Below are positions 62,587 to 64,000 of a stretch of 64,000 nt of DNA, in pieces. The position numbers and the translations under genes were made by a program. The notes under the pieces are model-generated. The model was not told the origin of the DNA. It did no database searches and worked only from the letters and a program-made list of their open reading frames with translations. Origin of the DNA: Acidimicrobiales bacterium (GTDB taxonomy: Bacteria > Actinomycetota > Acidimicrobiia > Acidimicrobiales > Aldehydirespiratoraceae). Positions within the stretch are counted from its first letter, which is position 1. Each line of letters opens with the position of its first letter. The DNA is taken from positions 744,001 through 808,000 of the forward strand of contig JAWKIR010000002.1 in NCBI GenBank assembly GCA_041394245.1. The letters run 5' to 3'.

Positions 62587-63450
62587 ATGTCCACGCCACC
62601 CGTCACGGTCGTCGTCATCCATCGGAACCGCCCCGATGCCGTCGGGCGCACCGTGGCTGCGTTTCGCGAGCAGACCGTCGCCACCCGAGTCATCGTCGTC
62701 GACAACGGTTCCACCCCTGCAACGCAGACTGCGCTGGCGAGCCTGGTCGGCGATGCCGAGCTGATCCTCACCGGCGACAACCTGGGCTTCGGTCCCGGCG
62801 GCAACGTGGGCCTTCGCCGATTCCTGGCCGACGGCACGGGCGAGTGGGTCGCGCTCGCCCCCCACGATGCGCTCCCCGACAACGACACGATCGAGAAGAT
62901 GCTCGCCGAGGTCGACCACCGTCCGTCGGTCGGCCTCATGAGCGCCGACGTCGGCGACGGCATGCGGCCCATCATCCAGCCCTATCTCGGCACGATCGAC
63001 GCGGCGCCGACGGTCGAATCGGGGTTCGATCCCGCGGACTATCCGCACGGCACGCTGATGATGTGCCGGCGCGCCTGCCTCGAGGAGATCGGCCTGTTCG
63101 ACGAGCGCTACTTCGCCTACTGCGAGGAGTCGGAACTCGCGATCCGGGCGGCGCGGGCGGGATGGGACTGCGGCGTCATCCGTGGCGCGATGGTGCGCAA
63201 TCCGGGCATGAGCGCCTCGATCGAACGCGTGGCCTACCTCCAACTCCGCAACACACTCCTGATGCTGAAGGAGCACTACGGCCGCCGCAACGAATGGTTC
63301 CGGATCGGTGTCGCGCTCGTGCAGATCCCCATCGGCATGGTCCACGTGCCGTCACGCGGCCTGCACTGGTCGCCACGAGGACGGCTGAAGGCCATCCGCG
63401 ATCATCTCCGCGGCCGTTACGGGCCGCCCCCCGACGACATCGAGGGGTGA
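62587..63450 (+). CDS. Family 2 glycosyltransferase (rhamnosyltransferase-like)
   Basis: 287 aa. GT-A fold: VTVVVIHRNRPDAVGRTVAAF, VVDNGSTPATQ and LAPHDALPDN (the place of the acidic metal loop, here HDA). Further on are GTLMMCRRACLEEIGLFDERYFAYCEESELAIRA, the classical acceptor/donor loop of GT2 inverting enzymes, with the conserved Glu-Asp pair E-x-S-E. It lacks membrane segments. ATG at 62587. Acceptor and sugar are unknown, but the adjacent GT4 and AftD-like genes argue for envelope glycan assembly. Confidence 0.87.
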   Translation: MSTPPVTVVVIHRNRPDAVGRTVAAFREQTVATRVIVVDNGSTPATQTALASLVGDAELILTGDNLGFGPGGNVGLRRFLADGTGEWVALAPHDALPDNDTIEKMLAEVDHRPSVGLMSADVGDGMRPIIQPYLGTIDAAPTVESGFDPADYPHGTLMMCRRACLEEIGLFDERYFAYCEESELAIRAARAGWDCGVIRGAMVRNPGMSASIERVAYLQLRNTLLMLKEHYGRRNEWFRIGVALVQIPIGMVHVPSRGLHWSPRGRLKAIRDHLRGRYGPPPDDIEG

Positions 63451-63454
63451 TCGC

Positions 63455-64000
63455 TCAGCTCGGAGCGACGGGTGTGGTCTTGCGCAGCTTCGGAAGAACG
63501 ACGGGAGCCGGCTCGGTGGTGCCCACACCCGCCGGCGGCGTGTCGAGCGCTGCCGGCGCGGTCGAACCCGCCGTGTCGAACTGACGACTGAGCAGACTGG
63601 CGATGATCGTCGGCGGCTGTGGCTCGGAGAAGAAGTAGCCCTGCCCGAGCTCGCAACCGATCTCGAGGAGACGTTCGACCTGTTTGGCGTCCTGCACCCC
63701 TTCGGCCACGGTTGCGATACCGAGCGAACGGGCAAGCGAGGCGACATGGCGCACGATTGCCTCGTCGGTCTTGCGTTCCCCGAGGCCGCTGACGTACGTG
63801 CCGTCGAGCTTCAGGAGTTCGAAGTCGAAGTTCCGCAGATGGCTGAGCGACGAGTAGCCGGTGCCGAAGTCGTCGAGGGCCATGCCGACGCCGAGTTCTC
63901 GCGCCGCGGACAGTGCAGTCCACGCGGCCCGTGGATCGGCGATGAGCGACGTCTCGGTGAGTTCCAGGTAGAGCAGTGACGGATCGACCCCCGCGGTGTC
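63455..64000 (-). CDS. EAL-domain protein (C-terminal part, cut by window edge)
   Basis: 182 codons to the window edge. Motifs in order: YLELTETSLIAD, ALDDFGTGYSSLSHL, ELLKLDGTYV, VAEGVQDAKQVERL and GQGYFFSEPQPP, so the catalytic Glu/Asp/Lys set of a c-di-GMP phosphodiesterase is kept in the part visible. The last ~45 residues are a Pro/Ala/Thr tail after the EAL domain. Its upstream domains lie outside the window (commonly GGDEF or PAS). The frame is open through 64000. The GT2 gene converges on it with a 4-bp gap. Confidence 0.9.
   Translation of the reverse strand, partial: DTAGVDPSLLYLELTETSLIADPRAAWTALSAARELGVGMALDDFGTGYSSLSHLRNFDFELLKLDGTYVSGLGERKTDEAIVRHVASLARSLGIATVAEGVQDAKQVERLLEIGCELGQGYFFSEPQPPTIIASLLSRQFDTAGSTAPAALDTPPAGVGTTEPAPVVLPKLRKTTPVAPS

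Overview
The window is dense, high-GC DNA with short intergenic gaps, many 4-bp start/stop overlaps and frequent GTG starts. Gene content points to an actinobacterium, and by inference to an Acidimicrobiia-like lineage: a complete conservon operon (sensor, roadblock, DUF742, GTPase), an AftD-like arabinofuranosyltransferase, a TIGR03084-type DinB-fold protein, a DUF4916-like NUDIX protein, MenB, a membrane pyrophosphatase and many amidohydrolase/acyl-CoA/SDR degradation genes. I see no rRNA, tRNA, CRISPR array, phage or insertion sequence, and no gene-free stretch longer than about 190 bases.

The main result is two selenoprotein genes that ordinary gene callers break at an in-frame TGA. (1) A UGSC-family selenoprotein at 2572-3096 (minus strand): its TGA is codon 93 and sits in a U-G-S-C motif. 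It is followed after 18 nt by the loop of a perfect 7-bp hairpin. (2) An ArsC/YfgD-family thioredoxin-fold protein at 9204-9521 (plus strand): its TGA is codon 10, exactly at the catalytic Cys position. It is followed after 17 nt by a GGUC-loop hairpin like that of E. coli fdhF. Both hairpins fit the bacterial SECIS geometry, so the host should carry selA, selB, selC and selD, none of which is in the window.

Layout: 2-232 is the end of an enoyl-CoA hydratase. 242-4181 (minus) is a run of UGSC partner, UGSC selenoprotein, SDR, NifU-like protein and acyl-CoA dehydrogenase, divergent from a TetR regulator across a palindrome. 4.8-10.7 kb holds a DinB-like protein, BioY, an amidohydrolase, a SnoaL-like protein, a flavodoxin-like protein, an HD-domain protein, the ArsC-like selenoprotein and a class V aminotransferase. 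10.8-15.1 kb is a two-gene molybdenum respiratory module (fused FeS-NrfD subunit plus catalytic subunit). 15.2-23.0 kb has alanine dehydrogenase, a lipoprotein, two more amidohydrolases flanking a 64-nt palindrome, a geranylgeranyl-reductase-like flavoprotein, a NUDIX protein and a K+ channel. 23.0-31.1 kb has a TetR-TauD operon with a perfect operator, Ung, a pseudouridine synthase with MenB, an APH-like kinase, an HTTM protein with its partner, and an alpha/alpha-barrel-like protein with a MarC/LysE-like membrane protein.

31.1-40.9 kb has LCP, an M23 peptidase, a PfkB kinase, a SnoaL-like protein, an alcohol dehydrogenase, a J-domain protein, a degenerate GGDEF protein, an alpha/beta hydrolase, HppA and 5-formyl-THF cyclo-ligase. 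40.9-45.3 kb is a TrkA-TrkH-TrkH potassium operon. 45.3-52.9 kb has M18 aminopeptidase and gltBD. 53.0-57.0 kb is the conservon. 57.0-64.0 kb has AftD, a GT4, a GT2 and the end of an EAL-domain protein.
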